The notes beneath the pieces were generated by a model. It was given only the letters and a program-made list of their open reading frames with translations, did no database searches and was not told where the DNA came from. From Staphylotrichum longicolle (lineage: Eukaryota > Ascomycota > Sordariomycetes > Sordariales > Chaetomiaceae), in NCBI GenBank assembly GCA_019096155.1, contig JAHCVI010000001.1, positions 9,610,001-9,674,000 on the forward strand: DNA of 64,000 bases, written 5' to 3'. The position numbers were made by a program, and so were the translations under genes. The number at the start of each line of letters is the position of its first letter. Within the stretch, counting starts at the first letter, position 1. Positions 1 through 12,048 of this stretch are shown in pieces.

Positions 1-1763
1 TGGCGTTGGTCTCCGACTTGGGAGCGGCCGCGGGGGCGGCGGTGACCGCCTGGGCCGCGGGGGCGCCGGCACCGGTCCACTCGACCGAGATCTTGCCCGG
101 GGTCGAGGGGTCGATGTGCAGGGCGATCTGGCCGAGGCGGGCAGAGCCGGTGGAGCCCTTGAGAGCCTTCTGGAAGAGGTAGTTGCTGGCGGTGTCACCG
201 GCAACACGGCCGTAGACGACACAGCCGAGGAGGGACGAGCCACCGAGACGGTTGGCGCCGTGGACACCACCGGCAAGCTCACCGCAGGCGAAGAGGCCGT
301 CGAAGGGCTTCTGCTCCTTGTTGAGGACCTGGGCCTTGTCGTTGATCTCAATACCACCCATGGTGAAGTGGAGCACGGGCTCCATCAGGGCGACGTGGAA
401 GTCATCGTTGATGTCCAGGGGCATGTTGTGGAAGAACTTCTTGCCCCAAGGGTCCTTCTGCTTGCCCTCGGCGATGGCGTTGTAGGTCTGGAAGGTCTTC
501 TGGAGGTGGTCGGGGGTGCAGCCAATCTCCTTGGCGAGCTGCTGGCCCGTCATCTTCTTCATGAGGCCACGGCCCGAGTAGTGGCGGGTGTGGAAGTCGA
601 GGGTGTTGGAGGCCTTGGAGTTGAGGACGAGGCGGATGGGGAACTTGCCCTTGTCCTTCTCCTTCCACATCATGCCCGAGACGTAGTCACGGTGGCCGAG
701 CTCGTCGCAGAAGCGGTCGCCGTCGGCGTTGAGGAGGATGCCGCCCTCGCCACGGAGAGCCTCGGCAGCGAGGAACTTCCACTTGGAGCCGGGGTCCTTG
801 GGGTCGACCAGACCAGTGGGGTGGACCTGGACCTTGTCCATGTCGATGCCGTTGCCGCCAATCTCCATGACCATCTTCTGGCCGTCACCAGTGGCGTGCG
901 AGCCGTTGGTGGTGGCCAGGCCGAAGGTGTCGGGACGGTGCTGCTTGAGCAGAGAGCCCTCGCCGAAGTCGGCAGCATAACCACCGGTGGCGAGGACGAC
1001 CGGGCCGTTGAGGGTCTGGCTCTTGCCGTCGTGCTCGTACTTGACACCGGTGATGGTGTTGCCCTCCTTGTTGAGGCCGGTGACGCGGGCCTTCTTGATG
1101 ATCTGGACGCGGTGAGGCTCCGACTCGGCGAGCTCCTCGAGCCTCTGCATCAGGGCGTAGGTGATGGCCATGCCGGGGAACTTGGCATCGTGGCCACGGT
1201 GGGTACGGGGCTGGGAGTGGCCACTATGAATTTGGACGTCAGCAAAGACTGCCCGCGACACGGTCCTGGCACAATTGAAAACTTACCCGAGACGGGAAAC
1301 GAGAGTGAGGTCGAGGTTGAACACATCCTGCAGCCACTCGACGGCAGCGGCGGACTTGTAGGTCAGGACCTTGATGAGGTCGGGCCTCGCCTTGTCGCGG
1401 GCGGACTTGAGGGTGTCATCGTAGAACTGCTTGACGCTGTCCTGGATGCCGTGCTCAACCTGTGTCCTTGTGAGGGCACCGTTGATGCCGGAAGTGGCCT
1501 TTGTCGAGTTGCCGCCGAAGAAGCCCTGCTTGTCGAGGACGACGACGTTACCACCGGCGAGGTAGATGGTGTGGGCAGCGCTGAGGCCGGAAACTGCAGC
1601 ATTGCAAAAGCTCGGGTCAGCGGCGTGCACACAAAGGGACGGCACAGTGAACCGCCAGATGCGATGCGCAATGACGACACGTCACGCGGGGTTTCATCCC
1701 GCCCAGATAACATGGGGGAATTCACTTACGGCCGCCGCCAACAACAATAACGCTGGATGCCAT
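1..1763 (-). CDS. soluble FAD-dependent fumarate reductase (Osm1/Frd1 type), 3' end cut by window edge
   Basis: The enzyme is expected to reduce fumarate to succinate with FAD, reoxidising reduced flavins under low oxygen; fungal members act in cytosol, ER or mitochondria. Three exons are read on the minus strand: 1763-1730, 1593-1287 and 1223-1, with GTAAGT donors at both introns. The N terminus carries the dinucleotide-binding motif VVGGGLSGLSAAH at about residues 8-20, followed by GGNSTKATSGING, typical of the flavoprotein family. Later come the ATGGY segment, HPTGLVDP, and the C-terminal GGIEIND, GELAGGVHGANRLGG and SLLGCVVYGR motifs. About 521 residues are visible; the reading frame is still open at base 1, after an Ala/Pro/Thr-rich linker. 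Some fungal homologues continue into a cytochrome b5 domain, but that part would lie outside. No N-terminal targeting peptide is seen before MASSVIVV. Confidence 0.9.
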
Positions 1764-3366
1764 TGCGATGGGGGTATCTGAAGAAAGGACTGGCGGAATG
1801 AAAGGAAAGGAGGTTGAAGTGGGATGGGGAGCAGAAGAGAGAAAGGGAGGATGGCGGAGGACGAGAGGAATGCGCGAGCTAGTTATCTGAGCGATGGGAT
1901 GCTCTGTCGAGCTGGCAACGGCCGGCCTGGCAGTTGGAATTGCTGGTTCGCTGATTCGTGACCCGGTCTCGAACCTCGGTTCTTTGTGACAGGGGGGTTT
2001 GCCTTTGGAAATCCGCTGCCCGCGAGGCGATGCGACACCTGCCAGGGCCAACCTGGTTCGCCGAAACTTGCTGATTCGTATTTAGCGTGTGATTCTTCCG
2101 TCTCTAAACGCCATAAACCAATTTTTCCGGTTGCTAGAGGCTTCAAAATCAAGACGAGGGCTTCAGGATGCTGTGGTGCTTAGACGGTCCTGTGCCTTCG
2201 GTGGTGATCTTGGCCGAGGGGCAGAGCGTGGGCTTTCGTGGGACTCGGTAGATGGGGCCGGGGACCGAGGCTCGCTCAACCCCAAAACGGTTCCACCCCA
2301 AACAATCCCAGAACTGAGAACGGGTCTCGCGCTTTCACAAGTGTGGGGTACGGCAGCCCAGCCGCAAGCACTTCCTTCCAAGCCGAGAGGCTGGATCTTG
2401 ATTCTGAGGGTCTTGCTTGCGAAAGTTGCGATGCCGCAAACGAAAGGGACGGATGCCGGGGCTGCCCCTTTCCTTTCCCTCCCGCCTTTTGCCCCCCATT
2501 CCGGGAGGTGTCTCCAGGGTTCCCCACGGGCAGTCACGAGCCCCTCCTCAGTTGACCATCCTGACATGTGAAGCTGGAGACCCGCTCGATATTATTCGCT
2601 CGGCCTATTCCTGGGCGAACCCATGCACCACCAGGAGACCGTTTGATGAGCACCGACAGAGTGCCTGAGAGTGCATACCAAGGAGTCCCGCTAACTTAGT
2701 CATTTGTCCCTTGTGTCGCTGTCGTCGACATTGAAGCATTGCCAAGGCCAGCAAGTGGGTGGGCGGACCTCCCAGCTTCCAGCAGGAACCTATTTTGCAT
2801 GTGATTGTCTCCTTCAACACCACGGATCCTACCCAAACTTAGATACGGAAGCAGCTCCGTCGTCTTCTCATCCCACATGCTTGACTTGGCCACTGTTGGA
2901 ATGCCGTCAATTGAGTTTCGTTGACCTTGCTACGACCAGCAACGACCGCAGCCTTCACTCTCGGGCCATCTTTCAGCGAACTTTCAGCCCGTGCCCCACC
3001 ACGACCCTGACAGCGACCCGAGTTTGCGACAGAATAAACCCGAGCTTTTCAAAAAGGAGGAAATCAGAGGGCATTCACAATGTCGGCGCTGGGCTTGACG
3101 TGACGCGGTAGCGCTCTCCCCGTTTGAGTCGCAAAAGCCAGGAGAAAAGCGCAATGCGCTGCGTGCTGTCAGGTGCACTGTCAGATGACGCCTACGTCAC
3201 CGCGGATGCCCGTGGCTCTGCTGTCCAATCAACCATGATCCGCGACATTCCCGGTTTCGCCGCGCCCGGACTTCCAAGCGACGGAACCGATCGCAAGCAG
3301 CGACGGTTGAGCTTCTAGGACGTGCTTTTCAACAGTAGTTCGAGTGGATAATCAGGAAATCTAGCC
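1764..3366. other. intergenic region, shared divergent promoter
   Basis: This 1.6-kb gap separates the starts of the fumarate reductase (-) and the FAS1-domain gene (+), so it must hold both promoters. Open frames of up to 160 codons occur on both strands, but none has a recognisable domain or splice structure. A CCAAT pentamer at 3225-3229 lies about 140 bp upstream of the FAS1 start codon. Nothing else is recognised. Confidence 0.6.
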
Positions 3367-4223
3367 ATGCGACCATCTCTCCTGCCTCTTGTCGCTTTGA
3401 GTGCCACTGTTTCGGCCCAACTTGTGGTGCCCCTCTTCAGGAACCCTTCAGTGCCCCGACCCTTCGATCGCAACCAGGCGCCCCTCATGGACCCTCTTGG
3501 CCCCGGCCCCGCCATCCCACCCTCTGGCTCGTCTCCGGCGGAGCCGCCGGCGGGCACCGGAGGCGGCGTGGTGCTCTCGGACGTGATGGGCCGGGATCGG
3601 AGCATCAACCTGTTTGCAGGGTATGTCTAGATCATAGATGCGTCAAGATGATCAAAAGATCGTGATGCTAACTTTTGTCGAAAGGTTCGTCAGAGACACC
3701 GAATCCGCCTCGCAACGCCTCGAAAACTCGGCGGAAAACACCACCGTCCTTGCCCCCCTTAACTCGGCCGTCGAGAAGCTGCCCAGGAAACCGTGGGAGG
3801 ACCCCCGAGACTACGATACCCTTGGGTCTAACGCGTACGAGGGCGACGACGGACAGGAGAGGGCCCAGCGTAACCTGCGCAGGTTCGTCGAGGCGCACCT
3901 GGTGCCCGTGAGCCCCTGGAAGGAGGGCCAGAAGGTCAAACCGATTGCGGGCGACCGCGAGGTGTGGTGGGAGGAGAAGGATGGGACGAAGCTGGTAAGC
4001 CCTTGAATGATGAGACTCTATGTCGTGGTGGAAGGTGGTCGCTGATGTGGACGCGCAGATTCAGCCGGGTGCGATCGAGGTTGTCAGCGTTGCAGGAGAT
4101 GTCGCGAATGGGCAAGTGGTATGTCATCGTCACCCTCTGAGCAATGGTCACCAGGCTAACTCTGTTGTTTCTCCTTGCCAGTGGATCATCAAAGGCGTGC
4201 GCAATTATGCTTCAGCAAATTGA
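3367..4223 (+). CDS. secreted FAS1 (fasciclin)-domain protein
   Basis: Four exons (3367-3620, 3685-3994, 4059-4118, 4182-4223) give a 221-residue protein. The first 17 residues, MRPSLLPLVALSATVSA, form a signal peptide. A Pro/Gly-rich stretch follows to about residue 65. A single compact FAS1 domain then runs from about residue 66 to the end, with the typical NTTVLAPLNSAV segment, a later RFVEAHLVPV motif (the conserved H of the second FAS1 box) and a C-terminal VVNG-like AGDVANGQVWIIKGV. FAS1 domains mediate adhesion or cell-surface interactions; this one has no visible GPI signal or transmembrane helix, so secretion or cell-wall retention is inferred. Introns use GTATGT/GTAAGC donors. Family is clear; biological role is not. 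Confidence 0.82.
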
Positions 4224-5146
4224 GAGAGCAAAGGGGTTTGAGGGATGCGATTGCAGGGTGATAACGGATTGATGCAGTGAAGGAACATGGAAGTGTGTTG
4301 GGAAATGACTGGACGAAACCATGACATGAAGAAAAAGATGGAATATGAACCTGAAATTCTGGCCTTGCCCTCAAGGTGCCAGCGAGACAGTCATCGAAGT
4401 GACATGACTGGGATTTGCAGCCACTTCGCCTGCACCCGCAACGCACAAGATATTTTGCACGTAGGGGCAATGCGGCTGCCTGTAATCTATGCCTTGCACG
4501 TACACCGCGCATTCGGGCTGCGTTGGGGGCGCAACGGAGTGCTGGATGAGGCCTGTCAGCTAGTCGAGCCAGTGCAACAATCCGGCAGCTTGCGCGCTCT
4601 GTTCCTGTTGCTCAGCTCAAATCGGGCGAATGGGAGCACAGACAAATACAATTGGGGCAGGCTGAAGCAAACAATAAGTTCCCGAGATTTTGCCGCTTAT
4701 CGCGCGTTATCAGTCCGCGACACGGGGGAAGAGATCTGCGGCTCTTGCGCTCAGCCAGCGTCAGAACCCACGATTCAATCGAGCACCCACGCCCGTCCCA
4801 ATTCTGCCATGCGATTTTATCCCAAAAACCGCGAGGCGTTCACTCTCAATACGGCCTGACTACCGCCCCCATTTGCGTGCCTCGAAATCGCAAGGCGCCC
4901 AGCTCGGAGATCCAGTAGAGACCGTATGAGAATACCTGTCGCAGCTGTAAGCACAAGCTCCCTTTTGCCTGTCGGCATTTCGCTTCCCTGTCTCTCTCCT
5001 GAGCCGGAGCCGCCCGCCAACCTCCGCCTCGACCACCCATCCCACGCCCACCCCTTCAGCCCGTCCTTCCCACTTTGTGTTTCTCTTCGCGAGAACGGTT
5101 CGAGTACTGAGACCCATTGCCCAGAGGCTACGAGCAGCCCGACAGA
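4224..5146. other. intergenic region upstream of sin3
   Basis: About 0.9 kb between the FAS1 gene and the Sin3 start. An open frame of 190 codons at 4287-4859 (+) has no recognisable motif, no homologous look and no intron signals, so it is not called as a gene. The last 250 bp before 5147 are pyrimidine- and CG-rich, as expected of a promoter and 5' UTR. Confidence 0.5.
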
Positions 5147-8100
5147 ATGAATAGCCAGCCGCTGCACTCGGGCAGCGGCTTCGACCGCGACCGCGACCTG
5201 GACGACCAGCGTCATCGCGCCCACCACCAGGACGATCTTGCTAGGCGGGAGAGGGAGCGGGAACGCGACAGGGAACGCGACCGTGACCGAGACCGCGAGC
5301 GAGACGAAGCCGATCGCCAGCACCGCGAACCATACCCGCCCGCTGCTCCCCACCACAGCAGCGCCGGCTCCCTTCCAATCCACCAGCCTGTCGCATCAAG
5401 AATATCGAACTCCATCACGGGTCCTGGTGGCCTCCTTGCAAATCACGGAAGCTCTGCTCCGTCTCTGCCAATTGGCGGTCCTTCTGCACCCGCACCTGGC
5501 TTCGGCGGCACGCTACACGGCGAGTCTGGCCGGCCTCCGCAACAAGGCGGCCCGGGAGCAGCCTCAGCGGGCCAACACCAGATTTTTGCGCCCATGGCTC
5601 ACGGCCCAAATGGCCCCGGTGGTCCCAACAACTCTCATGGTGGACCGGGCGGGCCCGGTGCCATCTTTGGGGGGCCGCTTCAACAGGAGAACGGTCGGGG
5701 AATGCCGCAGGACGGCGTCCGGGCCATGCAGCAGTTGCCTTTCGGCTCTAGCATGGGCCCTGGCCATGCGGCGCCTTCAGGGCCTGGCGGAATGCCTCAA
5801 GGACAGCAGCCAATTCTCAACGTACGTGGTCTAGGGAATACAACCCGGCAACTCTCGGGTGGTTGCTGAGCTAACCTTGCTGCCTCCCAGGATGCGTTGA
5901 GCTACCTTGACCAAGTCAAGGTGCAGTTCCACGAGCAACCGGATGTCTATAACAGGTTTCTCGATATCATGAAGGACTTCAAGAGCCAGACGTGGGTGCA
6001 GACTGCCCAAACTGTCTTGTCGCGTATTGCTAACCCAAGTCAGAATCGACACGCCTGGTGTCATCAGCAGGGTTTCGGAGCTCTTCGCCGGCCACCCCAA
6101 CCTCATCCAAGGGTTCAACACCTTCCTGCCGCCTGGATATCGCATCGAATGCGGTCTTGAGAACAACCCGAACAGCATCCGCGTCACGACTCCCTCCGGC
6201 TCCACGATCCACTCGATTGGCGCAGGACGAGCGACCCAACACGACGGACCAAGCGCAGGCCCTACACAGGCTTTCGTGAATACAAGGCCTGGCTGGCAGC
6301 CGCCCCTCTCGCATAGCGCCGAGAGTCCGGAGGCGACGTTCAGTGTTCCGGCACAAAACGGCCCGTCGGGGTTCCCTGGCTCGAGCCAAGGTGCTCCGTT
6401 TGACGGTGCCAGCCCGATCCAACAGAGGGCTGTGCCAGCCGCCCAAAACGGTACTCCCATGAATCACGCTCCCGCCCCGCGAACTGCGCATACTCCGACA
6501 CCCGCTGCCGGCCCGCCCAGCTCAAACGGCGGCACCGCCCAGCAGGCCAACCTCGAGAAGCGCGGCCCTGTCGAGTTCAACCACGCAATCAGCTATGTCA
6601 ACAAGATCAAGGTAAGCAACCGTTCCTTTTCACTTTCTTGCAACTTGTTTGTGTCGGCGAGCCCGGCTTTCATCCGACGGCTCAAGGGAATAGATGGGTC
6701 ATACAGGTTTCGGTGGAGACTTTTTTCTCCATTGTCTTGACACGGCTACTAACCGCAACCCAGAATCGCTTCCAGGATAAACCCGAAATCTACAAACAGT
6801 TCCTGGAAATTCTCCAGACATACCAACGCGAACAAAAACCGATCCAAGACGTGTATTCGCAAGTCACAAGCCTTTTCCACACGGCACCCGATCTCCTCGA
6901 AGATTTCAAACAATTCCTCCCCGAGTCTGCCGCGCAAGCACGATCGGCCATTGGCCAACGCGCAGAGGAGAGCATGGCAATGGCCGTGGCTACACCGACG
7001 CCGCAGCCGGGACATGCTGCTCGCGATGGCCCCAAGATGCCTCCGGTTGGCAACTTCGCGCCTCCGGCCAGCGCCAGCAAGGAAAACAAGAAGCGCCGCC
7101 CGGAGAAGACCGCCGCCGCCGCCGGCCCGTCCGCTTCAGAGCAGACGCAAACGCTGAGCCTGCGAGGAGCCCAACCTGCCGCGCCTGCAGCCAACAAGCG
7201 CGCGAAGCTGTCCCACAAACCCAATGCGGCCGAGACGGCCTTTATCGAGGCCACATTGACACCGGTCATGCCCGAACCGCTCGCGCCAACCCCGCTGACC
7301 GTGTCGCTTCAGGACGACCTTGCCTTTTTTGAGAAGGCGAAGAAGCACATTGGCAACCGGACCGCCTTTACCGAGTTCCTCAAGCTTCTCAATCTCTGGA
7401 CCCAGGAGCTGATCACCAAGGATGTCCTGATCTTCAAGGCGAATCAGTTCATGGGCGGTAACCCCGAACTTCTCAGCGCGCTCAAGCTCATGGTCGGGCA
7501 AGACACGGTCGACGAGTCGCTCGAAAACCGGCCCGAGCCGCCAACGGGCAAGGTATCCCTCAGTAACTGTCGTGGATTCGGCCCCAGCTACCGACTGCTT
7601 CCGAAGCGAGAGCGACTCAAGCCCTGTTCCGGCCGCGATGAACTCTGCCAGTCGGTGCTCAATGACGAATGGGCTTCGCACCCTACATGGGCGTCCGAGG
7701 ACTCGGGTTTCGTCGCTCATCGTAAGAATGCGTACGAGGAGAGCCTGCACCGCATCGAAGAGGAGCGGCACGACTACGACTTCTTCATCGAGGCGAATCA
7801 GAAGTGCATTCAGCTGCTGGAGCCCATCGCCCAGCAGATGCTGTCGCTGCCTGCCTCGGAGAGGCCCCATTTCAAGATGCCGGCTGGCCTCGGCGGACAG
7901 AGCACGTCAATCTACAAGAGAGTCCTGAAGAAGATTTACGGGGCCGAAAAGGGTTGCGAGGTGGCCAACGACATGTTCAGGCATCCTTTCAGCGTCGTGC
8001 CCGTCGTCATGGCCCGGTTGAAGCAGAAGGATGAAGAGTGGCGGTTCACTCAGGTAAGAAGCTTGGCCACATTGGCTTACATTGTTTGGCAGTTGATGGC

Positions 8101-10023
8101 TAACTGTGACTGCCACAGCGTGAATGGGAAAAGGTCTGGCAGAACCAGACCGAGCTCATGCACCTCAAGAGTCTCGACCACATGGGCATCCAGGTCAAGC
8201 TCAACGACAAACGCAGCCTCGCGGCGAAGCACCTCGTCGATGCCATCAAGACGAAACACGAGGAACAGCGGCGTATCCGGGTTGCTAAGGGCAAGACCCC
8301 GCGCTACCAGTTCGCGTACATGTTTACCGACGAGGATTTGGTCTTGGACTTGCTCCGGTTCATGGTCATCTTCGCCAATATCAGCGGCCAGCATAATGCG
8401 CAGGAGCGGCGGCGCATTGTCGAGTTCTTTGAAACCTTCATCCCCCAGTTTTTCGACATCTCGGAAGAGAGGGTTCACGAGAGGCTCGCCGACATCGACC
8501 AGGACTCGGCAGAGGAGGACGAAGACGACGCGACGCCGGCCGAGCTCAGCAACGGCCGCAGCCGCCGCAATGGCAAGAAGTCGGACCTCCTCCGGGGTGT
8601 GCTGGACCCTGGTCGCAACGGCAGCCGCAGCCGCGGCCAGAAGGAGGACAGCGCAGCGTCCGGCAGCAAGGAGACCACACCCGATGTGGGGTCGGCAGAG
8701 GAAGAGATGCCGGATGCCCCGGAGGAATCGTCGGTCCCCGAGGTGTCCAACGGCCGCTGGCTGCCGACGGTGCCCGGCCCCATCATCGTGGAGAAGAGCA
8801 AGGGCAATCGGGCATCCGACCTCGTGGACGTGGACGGCGAGCTCAAGGCGGATGCGCCGTTCCCGCGGGCCTGGTACAACTTCTATTGCAACCAGAACAT
8901 CTACGTCTTCTTCACGGTTTTCCAGACTCTGTTTAAGCGGCTCGAGGATGTCAAGCTGAGCAAGGACAGCGTCCTGGAGGAGATGCGGCGTGAGAATGCG
9001 GAGAAGCCGGCCAAGCTCTTGGGCCTCGTCCACGACGGCCTGCACTACTTCGACAGCGAGGACACGAGCACCTTCTGGCCCAAGACGGTGGAGTTGATTG
9101 AGGAGTACCTCAGCAGCGAGATCGACGAGAGCCGGTTCCAGGACGTTCTGCGGCACTACTACCTCAAGAAGGGATGGAAGCTGTACACGATCACGGACCT
9201 CCTCAAGACGCTGTGCCGGATCGCGCTGAGCTGCAACAACCCCGACGCTAAGGGCGAGAAGACCAAAGAGCTCGTCAAGGCGTATCTGGACAGCCGGCAG
9301 CAGACCGAGACGAGCTTCCAGAACGAGATCAGCGCGCGCAAGTTTGCCGAGAAGTGCATCAAGGACGGCGAGATGTTTGTCATTGGCTGGGTACGTAATA
9401 TCTCCTTTGGAGCCACTCTCCGTTTTTTGAAGCGGACTTGAACTGACGTTTTGTGTTCTCTACAGTACCCCGGCAAGAAGGAGGCGACGGTGCGGTGGCT
9501 GCAAAAGGACGAGACGACCTTCTACATGGACGAGATGGAGCGCATCCAGCAGTGGCAGTACTACATCTCGTCGTACATGCGCATCGAGCACCACGGAGGC
9601 ATCGTGCGGTCGCGGCTGCAAAAGGTGCTCCTGGAGCGCAACCTGCCGTCGGACGCTAAGGACTCCTCCGAGGACGGGTACACGCCCAAGCCGGTGGTGA
9701 TCCACGAGGGTCTAGTGGTTAGAATCTGCCTGAACTCGTCCAAGATGGTGTTTGAGAAGGGCACGGCCGACTATTTCGTGTACAACACGACGGGCCACCG
9801 CACGGCGGAGGAGCAGAAGGAGCACGAGGCCAAGGAGCTGTTCCGGCGCGAGATCCGGGGCGAGAAGCTCAAGGTCAAAATGGTGACCAACAATGCGTGG
9901 ATGAAGGGGCTCAGCCACGAGGACGTGCAGAAGATGAACAACGAGTTCCAGAAGTGGAAGGAGACGACGGAGGAGAGCGAGATCCCGCACGAGGACCCGG
10001 CGGATGTCACGATGGAGGGCTAG
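5147..10023 (+). CDS. sin3: Sin3 transcriptional corepressor scaffold
   Basis: Sin3 is the scaffold of the nuclear Rpd3-type histone deacetylase complex. Six exons (5147-5821, 5891-5991, 6044-6611, 6764-8053, 8119-9390, 9466-10023) give 1,487 residues, a normal length for fungal Sin3. The paired amphipathic helix domains are PAH1 at about 226-292 (DALSYLDQVK, PGVISRVSELF), PAH2 at about 437-505 (AISYVNKIKNRF, VTSLFHTAPDLL) and PAH3 at about 631-693 (FFEKAKKHI). The HDAC-interaction domain follows at about 710-880, with LSNCRGFGPSYRLLP and WASHPTWASEDSGF almost invariant. The Sin3 C-terminal domain fills exons 5 and 6 around an acidic/Ser-rich insert. Introns interrupt PAH1 and PAH2. The N terminus has a dense Arg/Asp/Glu tract (about residues 32-58). 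The ATG at 5147 is chosen because the frame upstream lacks another ATG. Confidence 0.96.
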
Positions 10024-10739
10024 AAGCGGCAGCACCACCGGCGTGCGTGGGGCGGCGGTTGGTTGGCGCGGTGGGTTGGGTTTGCACTGGGGCAAAAAGG
10101 CGCAGGGGCGTGGGAGGCGTGAGGTGAAGGGGACCGGACCATGGACAGCAGGAGGATGGAGGGACAGAACGGGCATCATATGAGGTTTCTTCTTCTTTCT
10201 CTTCTTCTTCCTCTTCTTCTTCCTCTTCTTCTTCAATGGGTTGTATGTACCCGCTCTCGGATTTTGCTGGCAGTTGCGGGGCGGGTCGACGGCCTGTATC
10301 ACATCTACAACCCCCTGGCCCCCTTCTCTTTTACCATTTTTTTGGGCGTTGCTGCGCGCACATAGGTCAGAATTTGTCTCCTTCTGCTTGTTTGCTTCTT
10401 CAGGTAGCGGTCTCGTCCATAGTATTTCGGGATGATGTTGACTGCTTACTGCTTAATTCATATCGTTGAAAACTCAAAAGACGGCGTTTTGTTTGTTTTG
10501 GGAAGTCGCGTTGTGAATTGTGGGTGTGATTGATTCAGGTTCATGACACTGCACATCCATACTGTAGGATCTGACGTCTGCAGTTCAGAGGAGTTGTTGC
10601 GCGTGGTAGCAAGAAGCTCGGGCCACTCACTCAGGATGCTTGCCCAAATACTCTGTACAACGCAGTGAGCTCCACCAAAGCTCTCATCGACCGTCGAATT
10701 GCAGCAGCAAGGCACCTCGTTCCCACGGAGTGCCATGAG
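10024..10739. other. intergenic region with CTT-rich tract
   Basis: About 0.7 kb between sin3 and the next plus-strand gene. It contains the sin3 3' UTR, a (CTT)n-like pyrimidine microsatellite at 10183-10231, and the promoter of the mitochondrial protein gene. No coding sequence is supported. Confidence 0.55.
10183..10231. repeat. imperfect CTT/CTTC microsatellite
   Basis: Almost pure pyrimidine run on the plus strand built from TTC and TTCCTC units, 160 bp past the sin3 stop codon and therefore probably in its 3' UTR or just beyond. Confidence 0.8.
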
Positions 10740-11918
10740 ATGATGCCAGCAAACCTCACCATGAGGACCCAATTGAGACTGGCCGAGCTTGCCCAGCGAT
10801 GCCAGAACTCGAGCATCACGACAAAAGGCGGATTTTTCACATTGCGGTCCATCTCGAGAGCGTCGCAAGCAACGAGGAGCTTCACCTCGGTCGTCACACC
10901 ATCACAACCCATCTCGCTCTCATCAGCCCGGACACCATGTCGGCTTCAACTGCGGGGGCCGAAGTCACAGCTTACTGGCCGGTTGGTAGGGAGGGCGGCA
11001 TTCTCGACGAGTTCGGCTCGGAGAACTGAAAATGGGGAGAACGTGCCACCACCACCTGGCGAAGGGAAGGAGGGAGCACAGGGAAAGGCTGGTGAGCATG
11101 AGACGAGACGGGATTGGTCTTGTTAGTCGGTGTCCTGATTTGTATACAGCATACCCGGAGCGGTTGATCATCTACCACGCCGGCACAGGAAGTGAGTGAC
11201 TCGGTCCAACCCAAAGGAAGACGCCCATTGTTCACACGCCATGCATAGAAACTACCTTCCTTGCCTGTCTCAAGGTCACGACCCTCTTCGTCTTTGGCTT
11301 CTTCGACATGATCATGACTCCGGCTTACATCGCCGCCGGCGAGCCCTTTCTGAAAACTGCAGGCAGTACGTCCCCGTCCCTGTCCTCAACCCCCTTTCTC
11401 AGCCAGCAGCAGCACAGCACAATTTCCTAACCCACAAACCCCCCACAGTCGCTCTCTGCGGCATCATCCCTGCCGCTTACGTTGCCTGGAGCACCTCGCC
11501 CTTCGTGGCCTCGATCCACATGCACCTGCCGCCCTACGCGCGCTGGTCGCGGGCCATCCTGGAGCGCTTCGCGCGCACCGCGCCGCCCAACACGCGCCTC
11601 GACGTCACCACCATGAGCCTGATCGGCAAGCCGCGCGTCAGCTCCATGGTGCTGTCGGACCTGCGGCCCGCGCGCCGCAAGTTCGGCATGGTCAACTACG
11701 CCCGCGACACCGCCCTCGCCGACGCCAAGCGCAAGTGGTGGCGCTTCCGCGCCGTGTCCGAGTTCAACGTGCAGGAAGGCGGGGAGGCGGGGATCAAGAC
11801 CGGGTGGGTGTGGAGGGAGGTGAGGGACGGGATCGCGAAGAGGGCGGCGGCGGGTGGTGGTGGTGGTGGTGGTGGTGGTGGTGGTGGGGAGAAGGGGGTG
11901 GGGCAAAAGGGGCAATGA
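10740..11918 (+). CDS. predicted mitochondrial inner-membrane protein with two helices (TMEM70/TMEM186-like layout)
   Basis: Four exons (10740-11091, 11150-11191, 11249-11365, 11449-11918) give 326 residues. The N-terminal hundred residues are rich in Arg, Ser and Thr with few acids (RSISRASQATRSFTS, GRAAFSTSSARR), a strong mitochondrial presequence. Residues about 123-131 read YPERLIIYHAGTG, followed by two hydrophobic segments, FLACLKVTTLFVFGFFDMI (about 135-153) and IALCGIIPAAYVAW (about 171-184), and a basic matrix-like C-terminal part. A hairpin of this kind after a Y-x-G-type lead resembles the TMEM70/TMEM186 family; this is an inference from layout, not a secure homology. The tail ends in 12 consecutive Gly coded by a GGT repeat. 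The first exons are tiny (42 and 117 nt), but phases match throughout. An in-frame ATG at 10761 is an alternative start. Confidence 0.75.
11855..11888 (+). repeat. GGT trinucleotide repeat coding for poly-Gly
   Basis: Perfect GGT/GGC run at the C terminus of the mitochondrial membrane protein gene. It is open in all three frames nearby and likely to vary in length between strains. Confidence 0.85.
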
Positions 11919-12048
11919 GTGGGATGAATATGAGGTCCAACGGGCCTGCTGTGTATTCTGTATGTTGGTGTGTATGTACTATATCAAGAGTGGTCCTACG
12001 CTTGCATCCATGATATCACCAACCATTATCTCCTACCCCATCCACCCT

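Noticed and set aside
116..1750. 544-codon open frame on the plus strand, opposite the fumarate reductase
   Set aside because: The minus strand has conserved flavoprotein motifs and consensus introns. The plus frame is a Leu/Val/Glu/Gly-rich shadow caused by G/C third positions, which remove stop codons on the opposite strand.
1950..2000. B-box-like GGTTCGAGACC on the minus strand
   Set aside because: Flanks do not pair as a T-arm; no A-box upstream.
4287..4859. 190-codon frame between the FAS1 gene and sin3
   Set aside because: Starts with ATG but has no domain, no signal peptide and codon use unlike real genes here.
5117..5146. N-terminal extension of Sin3
   Set aside because: The upstream in-frame codon at 5117 is TTG, not ATG; the first ATG is at 5147.
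8077..9156. 359-codon minus-strand frame over sin3 exon 5
   Set aside because: Antisense shadow of the conserved Sin3 C-terminal domain.
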